DNA of 64,000 bases from Colocasia esculenta (GCA_014218235.1 CM024753.1:182690348-182754347), one strand, 5' to 3'. Positions 35,101 to 45,676 are shown, counted from the stretch's first letter. Notes: generated by a model not told the origin, from the sequence alone. A program made the numbers and translations.

Positions 35101-37973
35101 TAAGAGAGAGAACGAGAGAATGAACAGTGCAAGAGGGGGGGAGAGAAGAGGATCGCGGGGGCGGCTATTAGTGGGGAGCCTGCAATCGCAACTGTCGCCG
35201 CATCGCGGGGGCGGCTATTAGTGGGGAGCCTGCAATCGCAACTGTCGCCGCATGGATGCGGCGACTCCCACGAGGCAGACGAGAGCGACGTTTGCATGTT
35301 GATGTCGAGGAGGGGTTTTGGGCACGTTTGACGATGCTTTAGGCGCAAGTGGGGTTCTGTTGCGACAAGAAGGAGGGAAGGGCGAGGCGTGGATGCGACA
35401 GATCTCGATTGCGTAGGAGAAGCTAAAGGCCCGCTCTGATACCAACTGATGCAGTGCAAGCTTGAGAGATGGAGAAAGGGAGGAGAGGAGGGCTTGACAC
35501 CCTAGAGTTTCATACCCCAAGAAGAAACCTTCATGGTGGGAACAAGACAGCAACTGCAATTCTCTTTCAAATCTTCATTAACCTCCCAATAAGTGGATTA
35601 CAACATTATTTATAGGGACAAAACCTTAATGACTCTCTTTGACCTTTTATTGGGCTATGGCAAAATTCACACCCAAAAATACCCAGAAAATAGAAAACAC
35701 ACTATTGGGCCTCTTTCAGACTTTATTCTTACAACCAAAGACTCAAATAACTAAAGCAAATACATCAATAACGTGAGAACTCTATTTGTCTTCCGCTGAT
35801 CGAGTTTGATGTTCAATGTCCGACATCACGAGTCCCGCTCCGCATACATCATGGGTCTCATTTCCCATCATGGGTCTCATTTCGACATATATCATGGCTC
35901 TGATACCAACTGATGCAGTACAGGCTTGAGAGAGGGCAGAAGGGAGGAGAGAAGGGCTTCATATCCTAAGGTTTCACACCCCAAGAAGAAACCTTTGCAG
36001 CGGGAACAAGACAGTTGTTGCAATTCTCTTTCAAATCTTCATTAACCTCCCAACAAATGGATTACAACATTATTTATAGGGACAAAACCCTAATGACCCT
36101 GTTTGACCTTTTATTGGACTAAAATACCCTTAGACCTAAAAATGGGACAAATTCGCACCCAAAAATATCTGGAAAATAGAAAACACACTATTGGGCCTCT
36201 TTCGGGCCTTATTCTTACAACCAAAGACTCAAATAACTAAAGTAAATACATCAATAACGTGGGAACTATGTTCGTCTTCCGCTTATCGAGTCTGGTGTCC
36301 AATGTCCGACATCACGAGTCCCGCTCTGCATACATCATGGGTCTCATTTCCCATCAGATTCTCCAGAGGAGAACCTTCATCTTCAATGAACTTCTAGGCC
36401 TCCAAACCTCATGTTGCAATCCATGGCAAAGCCTACCATCAGAAATCATCCAGTAGGCCAATTTCACAGAGAAGTATCTTTCCTTTTCCCAACGCCACAC
36501 CCACTAGTCCACATTGTCTACAAGGCAAATGGAAGACAAACGACAAAGCAAGTCCTAAAGCTGAAGAGCCTCTAACTACATCAGGCCTCTCTTGAAAGTG
36601 GGCTCCCACACCCTCCCAGGTAGTGAAGTATCAATGACCTTGAAACTAGAATAAGACGAGCCGTTGTCACTTGAGAAAAGTCAGGAAACATCTCACAGAA
36701 GGGAAGATCACCACACCACCTATCTCTCTAAAAAAGAGCCAAATCCCCTTCCCCAAGGAGATCCTAACACCTATAAGAATAATATCCTTGCAAGAAGAGA
36801 TGCCATGCCAATGGTTAAATTACCTCTTATAAGATACTGGCAACCAGCAATATTATATTGTGACAATCAAGCAGCCCTGCACATTGCCGCCAATCCAGTT
36901 TATCATGAGCATACCAAGCACATTGGATTAGATTGTCACCTGGTATGAGAAAAAAATACAGTCTGGTATTCTTCGCACAGCTCATATTGCATCATCCAAA
37001 GAACTTGAAGACGTCCATAAAAAATCACTTACCAATTTCATTTCCTAATTTCCAACTTGGTTCGTGATTTACCCTTCCCAACTTGAGGGGGAGTCTTAAG
37101 CTTGTCCTATTTCTGTTGTAACAAATTGTACGTTTCCAGGATATTCTTTGTACAATCCCTGCCCCATGACAGAGTATCTCCCCAATACAATGACTGGGGA
37201 TGATTGCAACAACTTTTGGATGTATTCTATGTATTCCATTCTATAAATATAACAGGACGATGGTGGTTCGACACATCATTGTGCCATCCTTTCCCACCAT
37301 TCTTGCACCCACCCTTCGTTTTATCAGTTATCCTGAAACTAGTAGAAGATAGCCTGAAGCTTTTTGGTCTAAAACATAGCGTGGAATAATAGGGACAGCA
37401 GCAATTTCATCCAAAAAAAAAAAATGGAAGAAAATAGCGACAGCAGCAAGACCTTCAATTTCGAAATCCTTCAAGAAGCAAATCACCACTAGTCGTCACG
37501 TAAAAACCAGGCCCGTAGTTGTCAAATAAAAACGTGAATCACATCACGATAGAAGAACCAGGAAAGAGGAAAACAAACCTTTCTCTCAAGTTCTCAGAAA
37601 AACATCTACCAAGCAGTATCGAGTGATTCACAAGTAGCCAGCGGGAAAAATCAGAAGCCACGAAGTAGGCTACCTTCTCTGGCGAGACCGAGTCGAATAC
37701 GTAGACCTCCCCCTGGAACAGTAGCGTCAGCTGGTTCGAGGTCCGGCTCATCAGAGACAAGGCGGGGTCCACGCACTGCTCGTTGTCCTGGGGCACCTCC
37801 ATTACACCCCTCTCCATCTTCTCATCCTCGCAGCCATCGCCCATGCCATCCTCCGCTCCACCGCCATTCCCCTCAACCCTGATGAGTACGCCATTCGCCT
37901 GCCGCCCGTCATCGCAGACCTCAACGCCACCGCACATTGCCTGCTGCTGCTCCTGCACGCACCCCCCCGACAT
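23193..37973 (-). CDS. ZML: GATA/TIFY transcription factor of the ZML (ZIM-like) class, 7 coding exons
   Basis: Exons (minus): 37973-37674, 27595-27509, 27426-27290, 25548-25429, 25288-25183, 23442-23374, 23291-23193. They total 918 nt, 305 aa, close to Arabidopsis ZML proteins (about 300 aa). All introns are GT-AG and frame is kept throughout. Exon 1 carries an acidic N-terminus and the TIFY motif [11 protein letters not shown] (83-93). Exon 2 continues with VVLLLLGG. Exons 3-4 carry the CCT domain ([20 protein letters not shown], about 144-184). Exon 5 carries the GATA finger: Cys 216, 219, 240 and 243 with 20 residues between pairs, ending GLMWANK. The C-terminus ends [11 protein letters not shown] proteins are nuclear DNA-binding regulators. 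Intron 1 (27596-37673) is about 10 kb because a Copia/LINE/LTR nest sits in it. The exon 4 donor (AA/GTCTGT) is weak but is the only one giving the right phase and family alignment. Confidence 0.88.
28617..28945 (+). repeat. 5' LTR of the intronic copia element
   Basis: It matches 37094-37326 but has about 95 extra bp (around 28695-28790) bounded by a repeated TGACAG, likely an insertion or slippage. It contains TATAAATATAAC near the 3' side. Confidence 0.8.
28946..28956 (+). other. Primer binding site of the intronic copia element
   Basis: TGGTATCAGAG directly after the LTR, complementary to initiator tRNA-Met. Confidence 0.85.
32900..33080 (-). pseudogene. LINE zf-RVT domain remnant
   Basis: Cys-X2-Cys followed by an EEESIDHI block and a Trp-rich tail, the zinc-binding reverse-transcriptase-associated domain of plant L1 elements; it has in-frame stops. 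Confidence 0.6.
33134..33569 (-). repeat. LTR1 of the three-LTR element
   Basis: 436 bp, TGATGC...CCATCA, closely matching LTR2 and LTR3. Confidence 0.88.
35153..35252. repeat. Exact 50-bp tandem duplication
   Basis: Two adjacent 50-bp GC-rich units (35153-35202 and 35203-35252) in the internal region of the three-LTR element. Confidence 0.9.
35435..35446 (-). other. PBS beside LTR2
   Basis: TTGGTATCAGAG-type motif on the minus strand abutting LTR2; a second copy abuts LTR3 at 35899-35910. Confidence 0.8.
35447..35870 (-). repeat. LTR2 of the three-LTR element
   Basis: 424 bp; starts TGATGCAGTGCAAGC and ends CCATCA. Confidence 0.88.
35911..36356 (-). repeat. LTR3 of the three-LTR element
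   Basis: 446 bp; starts TGATGCAGTACAGGC and ends CCATCA directly before the GATTC duplication. Confidence 0.88.
37081..37093 (+). other. PPT of the intronic copia element
   Basis: ACTTGAGGGGGAG immediately before the right LTR, the common plant Copia form. Confidence 0.85.
37094..37326 (+). repeat. 3' LTR of the intronic copia element
   Basis: 233 bp, matching 28617-28945 without its extra segment. Confidence 0.82.
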
Positions 37974-39687
37974 TACCGCCCCAACCAGACGACCAGTAGG
38001 TGGGAGCCCACACTCGCCGGAACCCTAGCCCGCCGCCGGAGCTCATAGACCTTGGCCCTTCTGGACCCACATTGGCCCTGCAGAAAGCCGTGGGATTGGG
38101 AAAACCCGAACTGGATGCAAAGCAACAGACCGAGACGCAAGAGCAGAAGATGGAGAAATCCGAAGAAGAAGCGGAGAGGCAAGCACGAAGTCGTCAAAAC
38201 CCTAACCCTCGCCAGAAAATATTTGAGGGAGGATCTGCGTGGAACTTTTTGAGTCGAGCCCGCGAAGCGGATGGCGAGGAAAGGTCGTCCGAATTTTTCC
38301 GCCATTTTTTTCAAGTGGGTCGGTTTTTCAAAATTTTATTATTTTTTTATGAAAAAATTAGTACAGCTAGTTGAGATCCTAGATAAGACATCAAATAACC
38401 TGAGTCTTAGAAAATTATTTTATCTATATTGTTTTAAAATATTCATCAAGTTAAATTTATATATTGTAAAAAAATTCCATAGAATAAATTCTTATTAATT
38501 ATTGTGAAGGATTGCATCCTTGACTTGTCTCTCTATGGCCCTTTACTAGCGAAGTTCGGAACAGTGGAACTGCGGAAACTCATTCATTTTCGATTTTTGG
38601 ATAAAATGTTTATATATCATGTATAAGTGATTGGAGAAACTAATAGGAAAATTCTTGAGTCTGACGCGACAATTGGATAGGCACCTCATATATATAGATG
38701 TTTATTCGTTACAAAAAGTATAAAATTAATTTTTGGAAACATGGGTAAAAAAACTCTCACAGATAACTAAAGTATTTTTGACGCTCGAAACACGTCCTAA
38801 ACACATTTAGGATTATCTTAAATTAATTTTATAATATAATCTTAATTTGAATAATTGAAATTGAAGTCATCATAAATTGACTTAAATTTATCACAAACTC
38901 AAAATTCCATAAACCTATTTTGTGTTGGTCTATGATGAAGACCTTTTTTGCAAATAGAGTTTGACATAAACTCATTTGTGTTTAAGAAAATTTTAAATAT
39001 ACGTTAATAAAAAATATATTTATCATAAACTTATTTATTATAAGTATATTTATGATAAATCTATTCATATTTTTTTATAAATTGTATCCAAACAGGCACT
39101 AAGAATTGCGAGCATAGATGGGTTATCAGAAAAAAAGGAAATATCCATGTGGAACAAGTTACTGTAACTACTACAAAACAGGGAATGAAACATAAGTAGG
39201 ATGCCGACTGTGTTTTAATACATTAAGAACCGAGACAAGGCAAGGGAAAGAGGGAAAAAAGAACTCGGGGAGATGCGAAGAAGGTGAGCTTTCTGATTCC
39301 TTGAGCAATCAAGGGCACATCTATTCATCAAAACGGCCAAATATAAGATGACAAATCAGGATATGTACATAGGTTCCAGAGGAAAGCTCTTGTTTAGATC
39401 CCTTCAAAGCATAACCAGCCCCTTCCATTCTGGTTTGTGCTGACTGGGATCAGGACAAGCGTTCCCATTCCTCTGTTTCTTTGTGATGAGATGCCCCTTT
39501 CAAAAGAGGGAAAAAAAAATAAGAATGACATGCAGTAAAGTCTAAAAGTTTATTGGGCCTCCTTGTTTGAGCATGCTTTTGGAAGGTAGGAACCATTCTG
39601 ATGCCGATGTTGGTGTCTCCGTCCCCTTGGATGATGCAGTTGCTTCACTACTGTAGAGTGAGCTTGCCAAGTGAGTACGATCACTAG
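37974..39687. other. Intergenic region between DXS stop and ZML start
   Basis: 37974-38300 is GC-richer and probably the ZML 5' leader/promoter. 38330-39080 is AT-rich with TTATCATAAA-type repeats and ends at 39082-39099 with TTGTATCCAAACAGGCAC, which looks like one terminus of a Tourist-like element; no matching left terminus was found. 39100-39687 is DXS 3' flank. Confidence 0.4.
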
Positions 39688-40986
39688 TCACTTAAACAGG
39701 AGAGCCTCCTTGGGCTTCCCAATCAGAGACAGCACTGTTGCAGCGATGTGCTTTGACGACAGACCTGCTTCTTCAATCTGGTCTTGAGGAGCTCCGTGGT
39801 CGATATATCGGTCAGGAAGAACCATCGGCCTCACCTGAACAAACAAACCCAAGACAGTAGTCAGAAAACGGGGCACAAGTAGGATAGGAGATTTTGAGCA
39901 ATTTGTTGCAGTGTATCCATGGAGCTGCTACCTTCAATGGACCATCTAGAAGACCATTCAAGGAAAGGAAATGGAAGACGTGAGACGCAAAGCCTCCAAC
40001 TGAGCCTTCTTCCACTGTGATCATGACTTCGTGCTCTTGAGCCAGCCTCCTTATGAGTTCTGCATCAAGAGGTTTGCAGAACCGGGCATCCGCGACTGTA
40101 ATGAATACACCATGATCTCTTAGTGTATTGGCTGCCGCAAGGCATGTCTGCACTACTGCACCATAGCCAAGAAGAGCGACCCTGCTGCCTTCCATGAGGA
40201 CTCTTCCCTTCCCAATCTGTTAAAACACATTAGACAAAAAGCGTTAATTAGCAGGCGAGCTGTTTGAAGACGGGTTGGCTACGCTGTTGGTGACCCGAGA
40301 TGGATACCTCGAGAGGAGTGCCTTTGTAGTTTGGAGGAAAAGCTGCACCAATTCCATTGCCTCTGGGGAATCTAAAGCAGCTGGGCCTGTCATCGATGGC
40401 TGCCGCCGTCGCAACCATGTGCATCAGCTCCGCTTCGTCGGATGGCCCCATGACGACCATGTTCGGCAAGCAGGCCATGTATGTAATGTCAAACGCTCCA
40501 CAGTGTGTTGGCCCATCAGCTCCTACTAGACCAGCTCTATCCATTGCAAATCTCACAGGCAATTTTTGAAGGTCAACATCATGAACCACCTTCATCATGA
40601 CAAATCCACAAAACTTTCAGTAAAGAAAATATAAATGGAATCCCAACTCAGTGAGATTAGGAAAGACTATTTACTTGATCATATCCTCGCTGGAGAAATG
40701 AAGAGTAGATTGCACAGAAAGGCTTGAGACCCTCTGCGGCCAAACCGGCTGCAAACGTGACAGCATGCTGCTCAGCAATTCCCACATCGAAGCAGCGATC
40801 GGGGAACCTCTTGTGAAAGAAGTTGAGACCCGTGCCCCCTCCCATTGCTGCATGAATGGCGACAACCTTGTCGTCGTCCTCTGCTTCCTTAATGAGGGAC
40901 TCTGCAAAATACTGAGTGTACGAAAGAGCAGAGGCCTTGGCTTTGAACTGTTTGCCAGTCTTTGGATCAAACTTAACAACACCTGA

Positions 40987-41029
<43 letters not shown>

Positions 41030-43222
41030 TCGCAACTTCATCAGACAACTCCTACATATAGAGATGACCATGTAAGAGAAGGTAGGCAGTGTGAGTTGCT
41101 CACCATGCATCTTGTCTGCAGCAACTTCAGCAGGGGGGTACCCCTTGCCTTTGTCAGTTATAATGTGGATAAGGACAGGTCCAGGAGCAGGCATGGCCTT
41201 CACTTTTTCAAATATGATGACAAGATCTTCAATATTGTGACCATCCACTGGACCTATGTAGTACAGACCAAGCTCCTCAAAGAGAGTTGCCCCGGAAGCA
41301 CCTAGCATGCCCCTTGCATATTCATCCACCTTAGAGGCGACCTCATGAGTATGCCCACCAATCTGCTTCGTGATGTTCTGCTAAATGAAAGATTAGAAAA
41401 GTAAGAAAAAATTTAGGCATCTCGTAAAATAGATAGTCCTAAAGGTCTACTGACAAGGTTCCTACGGTTGCAAATCCCTCGTTACTGGGAAGAGTGGATT
41501 CTGTCAGTACAGAGAGTCGGAAGAAAGAGATTTTACATTTCTATCCTCTGAACCGAGGGGATCCCGTCTCTCTCGGCAGCTTTCCTGTACAATTGCAAAC
41601 TTTCCTTATCAAGCAACTTAGTGCACAAAGTTCCATTCTTGCAAGCAAATCCCTGCCTTGGAGGATTTCCTGATGTTCTGTTACTGAGGAAACTACTGCT
41701 TCTCGGAGGAACCACCCTTAATAAGCTAAATATTGTACAATATTACCAGAGAGAGAGAGAGAGAGAACATGTAAGGGCCTTGATTCCCACCTTGGCCGCT
41801 TCACGCAGCATACGGAAGTTGCGACTCGCTTGCAGCTTCGCCAGTGCTGTGCTGAGTGCTCCTACTGGAGTTGCTGGGCCGTCCAAGGTGGCTGTGGGCA
41901 GTGACACCTGCTTGTTGTCGTTCAGCACAACAATCATGTTGGTGTCCAGGTATCCCGCATTGTTCATGGCCTCGTAAGCCTGTCCCGCGGTCATGGCCCC
42001 ATCTCCGATCACAGAGATCACATGGTTCTTGTTCCCCAGCAGATCCCTGGCAACAGCCATTCCTACAGAAGGAGAATATTCATAAGAAAAGGAGACCTCA
42101 AGAGATAGATGTGGCCTCAGAATCATGAACATGTCTGCACATCAAAGATGCCCACCCAAAAAGATTTGGGGGAGAAACAAATCTTGGGATTGGTAGACAT
42201 GAACCTACCAAGACCAGCAGAGATGCTCGTGGAGCTGTGCCCCACTCCGAAGGCATCATAGGGGCTCTCATCCCTCTTGGGGAATCCTGCAAGTCCTGAT
42301 GTCTGCCGGATGGTATGCATCCTCGACCTCCTCCCCGTCAGGATCTTGTGTGGGTAAGCCTGCAGTGGCAACCAAGTCCAGCTTAAGGGAACTAGACAAT
42401 ATGTAGAAGGGGGATTCAGTGGGGGCGGAGAAAGAAGAAATTTCTGAAACCTGGTGACCAACATCCCACAGGATCTTGTCATGAGGGGCGTCAAACACAT
42501 GGTGTAGAGCCACCGCCAGATCCACCACCCCGAGGCTTGCGCTGAGATGACCGCCCGTCATTGACACCGTGTGGACTATCTCTGCTCTGAGCTCTGCAGC
42601 CAACTGACCCAGCTCCTGCGAGGAAGGCACACACATACCCACCATTCAAAACCCAGGAAATGGCGCAATGAGACAACGTCATCCTTGTCATCAAAACTAC
42701 TAGACTTGGCCATGCTGAAAGAGGGGAGACGAAAGGAAGACGGGCTTATGAACCTGCGTGGAGAGGTTCTTCATGTGGGCAGGGTAGTTGATGGTGTCTA
42801 GCAGCGGGGTGAGGGGCTTCTCCCCGGAGAAATCGATCTTCCACTCGTTCTTCTCCTTCCATATCGTCGTCTTCCCCTCTCTATCGCCCCCTGAAGCAGC
42901 CCTCACCAGGAACTGGCAAATACACACGAAGAAGAGAACGAAATCCAACACCATCAATAAACATGCACGTGTCATCTCCGACCAATACAAGGGAGCCAAA
43001 TGAACGACACCATGGGAGTTCAGAAGGGCAGCACCTTTATGGCCAGAAACAGTTTTAGAGAGAGACGGAGAGGGAGAGAGAAGAGTGGAGGAGGGCCGAC
43101 AGAGGGGGGGGGGGGGTTGAGTTCGCTTCACATGCCTGCTTTCTGCAGAAGCGGTCGGGGCGGGGAGACTTGGTGACGGTGAAGGTGAGCGTGTGGGCGA
43201 GTGGGGACCCAGAAGTTGCCAT
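39688..43222 (-). CDS. DXS: 1-deoxy-D-xylulose-5-phosphate synthase (DXS2-like), complete, 10 coding exons
   Basis: DXS condenses pyruvate with glyceraldehyde-3-phosphate in plastids, the first MEP-pathway step. Exons (minus): 43222-43136, 42912-42754, 42615-42451, 42359-42209, 42062-41791, 41377-41104, 40982-40675, 40589-40308, 40216-39932, 39834-39688. They sum to 2130 nt, 709 aa, typical for plant DXS, with no internal stop. Residues 1-29 are transit-like ([16 protein letters not shown]). The body starts [20 protein letters not shown]. The thiamine diphosphate motif is GDG (207-209) to NDN (235-237); the catalytic Glu is in GIAEQH (Glu440); DRAG is at 489-492 and His501 in [20 protein letters not shown] and [15 protein letters not shown] resemble the DXS2 clade. 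Intron 1 appears GC-AG, the others GT-AG. The preceding 5' end is duplicated at 1-390. Confidence 0.93.
40989..41028. repeat. (TA)n microsatellite in DXS intron 6
   Basis: About 20 TA units just upstream of the acceptor of the seventh coding exon. Confidence 0.9.
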
Positions 43223-43320
43223 TGCAGAGACTTCGGAAGCCACGGGAGCAGCAACAGAAGGAGAGGGGAGCGGGGACGATCTAGAGGTGGACGGGGAAAG
43301 GAGCAGGGTGAGGAGGCCCC

Positions 43321-43327
43321 TTATAAA
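43321..43327 (-). promoter_or_regulatory. DXS: TATA box of DXS copy B
   Basis: The minus strand reads CGCTTTATAAGGGG about 100 bp upstream of the ATG at 43222; TTTATAA is a good TATA match at a plausible distance for a short leader. Confidence 0.6.
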
Positions 43328-43439
43328 GCGTTTTCCACGTTGCGGGGTGGGATGGAGGGCGGGCGGTGTGCCGACCTGTGCTGGCCGGCGCTGTTCCCCC
43401 AGCGTTATTACATATAGAGAGAGAAAAAAATACTCTTAA

Positions 43440-44308
43440 GGGAAAATTTTTAAATAATTTTATTTTAAAAAATATTTACATAAATATATCTAAATCTAAT
43501 ATATTTATAAATCTACATCTCTCACTCATACTGTAACTTACGTAATTCTTTCCCTGTAACTTACATATTTTTTGTGTGCAAATTATACTGAAATCACATA
43601 AGTTGTATAGAAAGTATGTAAGCTGTAAAAAAATGTATAAATTACACTGAAACAGTATAAATGAGAGATATAAATTTGTAAATATTAGGGGTATCAATTG
43701 GGTCAGGCCGGCTCGAAGGTCCGGTGGCCCGGCTCATTTTTTATGAGTTTGGACCGTATATTTTAGTCTCATTTAAATTTTGAGCCCGGCCCGGCGTAAG
43801 ATTGGGCCGGGCTTATGTTTGGCTCGGCCCGGCCCGGGCGGTCCGGTGGTCCGGTATTTAAAAAATAAAAATAAATGATGAGGCGGTAATTTTAATATTC
43901 TAAAATTTTGGATTGAAAATGATGTTGTGGAGTTATGTTTAATGACTTAATATTTATTTTATATTTATAATAACTAAAAATAAGTTTATCTAGATTAGTC
44001 TAATATTTATTTTATATTATTTTGATTCAATGAATATAAATTTTATTATAAAAATAAATAAACAAATAATAAAAATATATTTAACAAGGTAAAATCGGGT
44101 CGGGCTTTAATTGTCCCGGGCCGGACCGGGTTTCTAAAAACCGTGCCTCACTCTCGGCCGGGCCGGGCCCACGCCGGTCGATTAGAGACTGGGCCAACCC
44201 AGGCCCGGTCCAGGCCTGATCCATTGCCACCCCTAGTAAATATATTAGACTTAAATATATTTGTATAAATATATTTTTTAAAATAAAATTATTTTTTAAA
44301 AAAATCCT
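43440..44308. mobile_element. Mutator-like MITE with terminal inverted repeats of about 90 bp
   Basis: The first about 90 bp (GGGAAAATTTTTAAATAATT...) and the reverse complement of the last about 90 bp (AGGATTTTTTTAAAAAATAA...) align base for base with scattered mismatches and both run to ATCTCTC. The flanks TACTCTTAA (43431-43439) and TACTCCTAA (44309-44317) match 8/9, the length expected for Mutator-like targets. The right arm is interrupted by a hAT MITE. It lies about 110 bp upstream of the DXS TATA box. Confidence 0.75.
43686..44235. mobile_element. hAT-type MITE nested in the Mutator-like MITE
   Basis: 550 bp with ends TAGGGGTATCAATTGGGTC and GATCCATTGCCACCCCTA (imperfect inverted repeat). 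It is flanked by a perfect 8-bp duplication GTAAATAT (43678-43685, 44236-44243). GC-rich GGCCCGG-type ends surround an AT-rich centre; no transposase. Confidence 0.88.
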
Positions 44309-45676
44309 TACTCCTAATTCCTCATACCAGAGATAAGAATAGGGGACGTGTTGTGCATGACATCAGCAACTTCAAAAAGTGAAAAAAAAAATCGTCTCAT
44401 AATGTAAAAAGTGGAGAGTAAATAAGCTTTTAAATGAGCATGCACTGCAAAGTGCAAACCCCTCTTCTTTATGTAAGTGCTTTTAACTTTTACTGCCTGT
44501 GACATGTTTTTATTTGCTGATGTTAAAAGTTAATGTCAATAATTGATGTTATAAACCAGCTTCCAAGTGGAAAAGGAAGAAACCAGATTTATGTGCAGTT
44601 GAAGTTGATCTGATGTCATGAATGAACCCCCAATTTGAAGTGGATTCAGTATCATTTTGATTCATTTAATTGAATTGTTGCCTTCCTATCTCCTCTCTAA
44701 GTAGATGATTTCCAACCTTCCACTGATGAGTTTCAAGAGACAGAGACGTATGTCACTAGAAAAGCAAGTTGGAAGCTAATAAATGTTGTTGATGTCAGGA
44801 AGAAATCAAATCCGATCTGCTGCTCCCAATTTCCTTTTAAACTGTTATTGGATTTGGTAGCTTCTGGACTTTTTAGTCTCATAAGATATTAATTTTGAGA
44901 TCAACAATTCTGAGGACTGCAAAAGTAAGTTGCCTATAACCTCCCACACTGGAATATTATGAATTTTGGGGAGTTAAAAACTGAGATTGAATGAAAAGAA
45001 TGTTAGGTAAGAGGATGAAACATGCTATAAACTGATCTGAATACCATAAGATGTTGATTTTTGATATCAACAATTATGAGGATTGCAAAAGTGGATTTCG
45101 TAAAATCCCTCACTCCAGGATATTAGGAAGTTTTGCAGAGTTAAATGTACTTAGACTAATATGAATATCATAAGATATTAATTTTGTGATCACCAATTAT
45201 AAGAATCACTAAAGTAAATTTCCTAAAAATCCCCTATTCATATAAGAATCTTGAGGAGTTATAAAATATCGTGGGCTAGTGGTGGGCACAAATCAAATGC
45301 ATGCCAAGCAGTTCATGTTAAGAATCAAACAAATAAATGGGATTGTACTTTTGAATTTAATTGACTGACTTTTTAAGAGCGAGAAATATTTATTATTCAA
45401 CTAAGTTGCTTGACAGAACAGTGAGGCCGTGGGACCCCATACTTTATGAGAACAGATATTACTTGGCCGAACAATAAGTGTTTCTTTTTAAGAGCTGATT
45501 AAGTTTGTCATGGAAGATTTTCCTTTCAAATCAAGTTTATTAGTCGACCCATGAATACCCCAAGGGCTTTCTTCCTCCCACCTTTTCACTAGTTAGAAAT
45601 TACTATTGTTGCGATGTTCTAATGGATACAGAATCAAAATTTTACCTTTTTTGCAATGGAACACAAACACAGCTTA

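Larger units (their letters stand above)
33134..36356 (-). mobile_element. Non-autonomous LTR element with three LTRs, nested in the LINE
   Basis: The element begins TGATGCGGTAC and ends TTTCCCATCA with the exact 5-bp duplication GATTC (33129-33133, 36357-36361). Three LTR copies lie at 33134-33569, 35447-35870 and 35911-36356. Between LTR1 and LTR2 is a 1.9-kb internal region; between LTR2 and LTR3 only 40 bp including a PBS remain. The internal region has no gag-pol. A short minus-strand frame at 33691-33921 ([11 protein letters not shown]) and GC-rich DNA at 34740-35440 are all that is seen. Confidence 0.8.
32558..36808 (-). mobile_element. LINE (L1-type) fragment inserted in the copia RNase H region
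   Basis: The 20-bp sequence at 32538-32557 recurs exactly at 36809-36828, a long target duplication typical of target-primed reverse transcription. On the minus strand, 36808-36362 reads with [18 protein letters not shown] coherence (region after RT). After a nested LTR element, 33133-32900 reads LCILCG...EEESIDHI, the zf-RVT domain at the C-terminus of plant LINEs. The 3' tail ends about 32575 with an AT-rich terminus. It is 5'-truncated: no endonuclease or RT core is present. Confidence 0.75.
28987..37048 (+). pseudogene. Copia gag-pol, broken and split by a LINE
   Basis: It starts [13 protein letters not shown] at 28987. Gag contains [12 protein letters not shown] and an acidic FWDEL helix region and is frameshifted near 29180. 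Integrase remnants (LRLGH near 30155, [10 protein letters not shown] near 30380) are heavily frameshifted. RT retains [10 protein letters not shown] and LVAKGYTQ (31470-31560) and [10 protein letters not shown] (31885). RNase H has ADANWA and [11 protein letters not shown] (to 32537), is interrupted by the LINE, and resumes with [13 protein letters not shown] (36850) and a tail ending at 37048. Multiple stops and frameshifts make it non-functional. Confidence 0.85.
28617..37326 (+). mobile_element. Ty1/copia element in ZML intron 1, with nested insertions
   Basis: LTRs at 28617-28945 and 37094-37326 begin TCTTAA (probably from TGTTAA) and end TTATC(T/A). Flanks are ATTAT (28612-28616) and GTTAT (37327-37331), a 4/5 target duplication. 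PBS TGGTATCAGAG follows the left LTR and the PPT ACTTGAGGGGGAG precedes the right LTR. Orientation is opposite to the ZML gene. Short LTRs and the [13 protein letters not shown] motif suggest the Ale/Retrofit group, with modest confidence. Its RNase H is split by a LINE at 32558-36808. Confidence 0.85.

Noticed and set aside
34743..35459. 238-aa minus-strand Ser/Pro-rich frame
   Set aside because: It is GC-rich internal DNA of the non-autonomous three-LTR element and runs into the PBS and LTR2; no domain is recognisable.
38842..39099. Complete Tourist-like MITE ending TTGTATCCAAACAGGCAC
   Set aside because: Only one terminus is visible; no matching inverted terminus or target duplication could be found to the left.
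42700..43254. Single 184-aa open frame covering the DXS 5' region
   Set aside because: It reads through intron 1 in the wrong frame; the transit exon and the body exon are joined by splicing instead.
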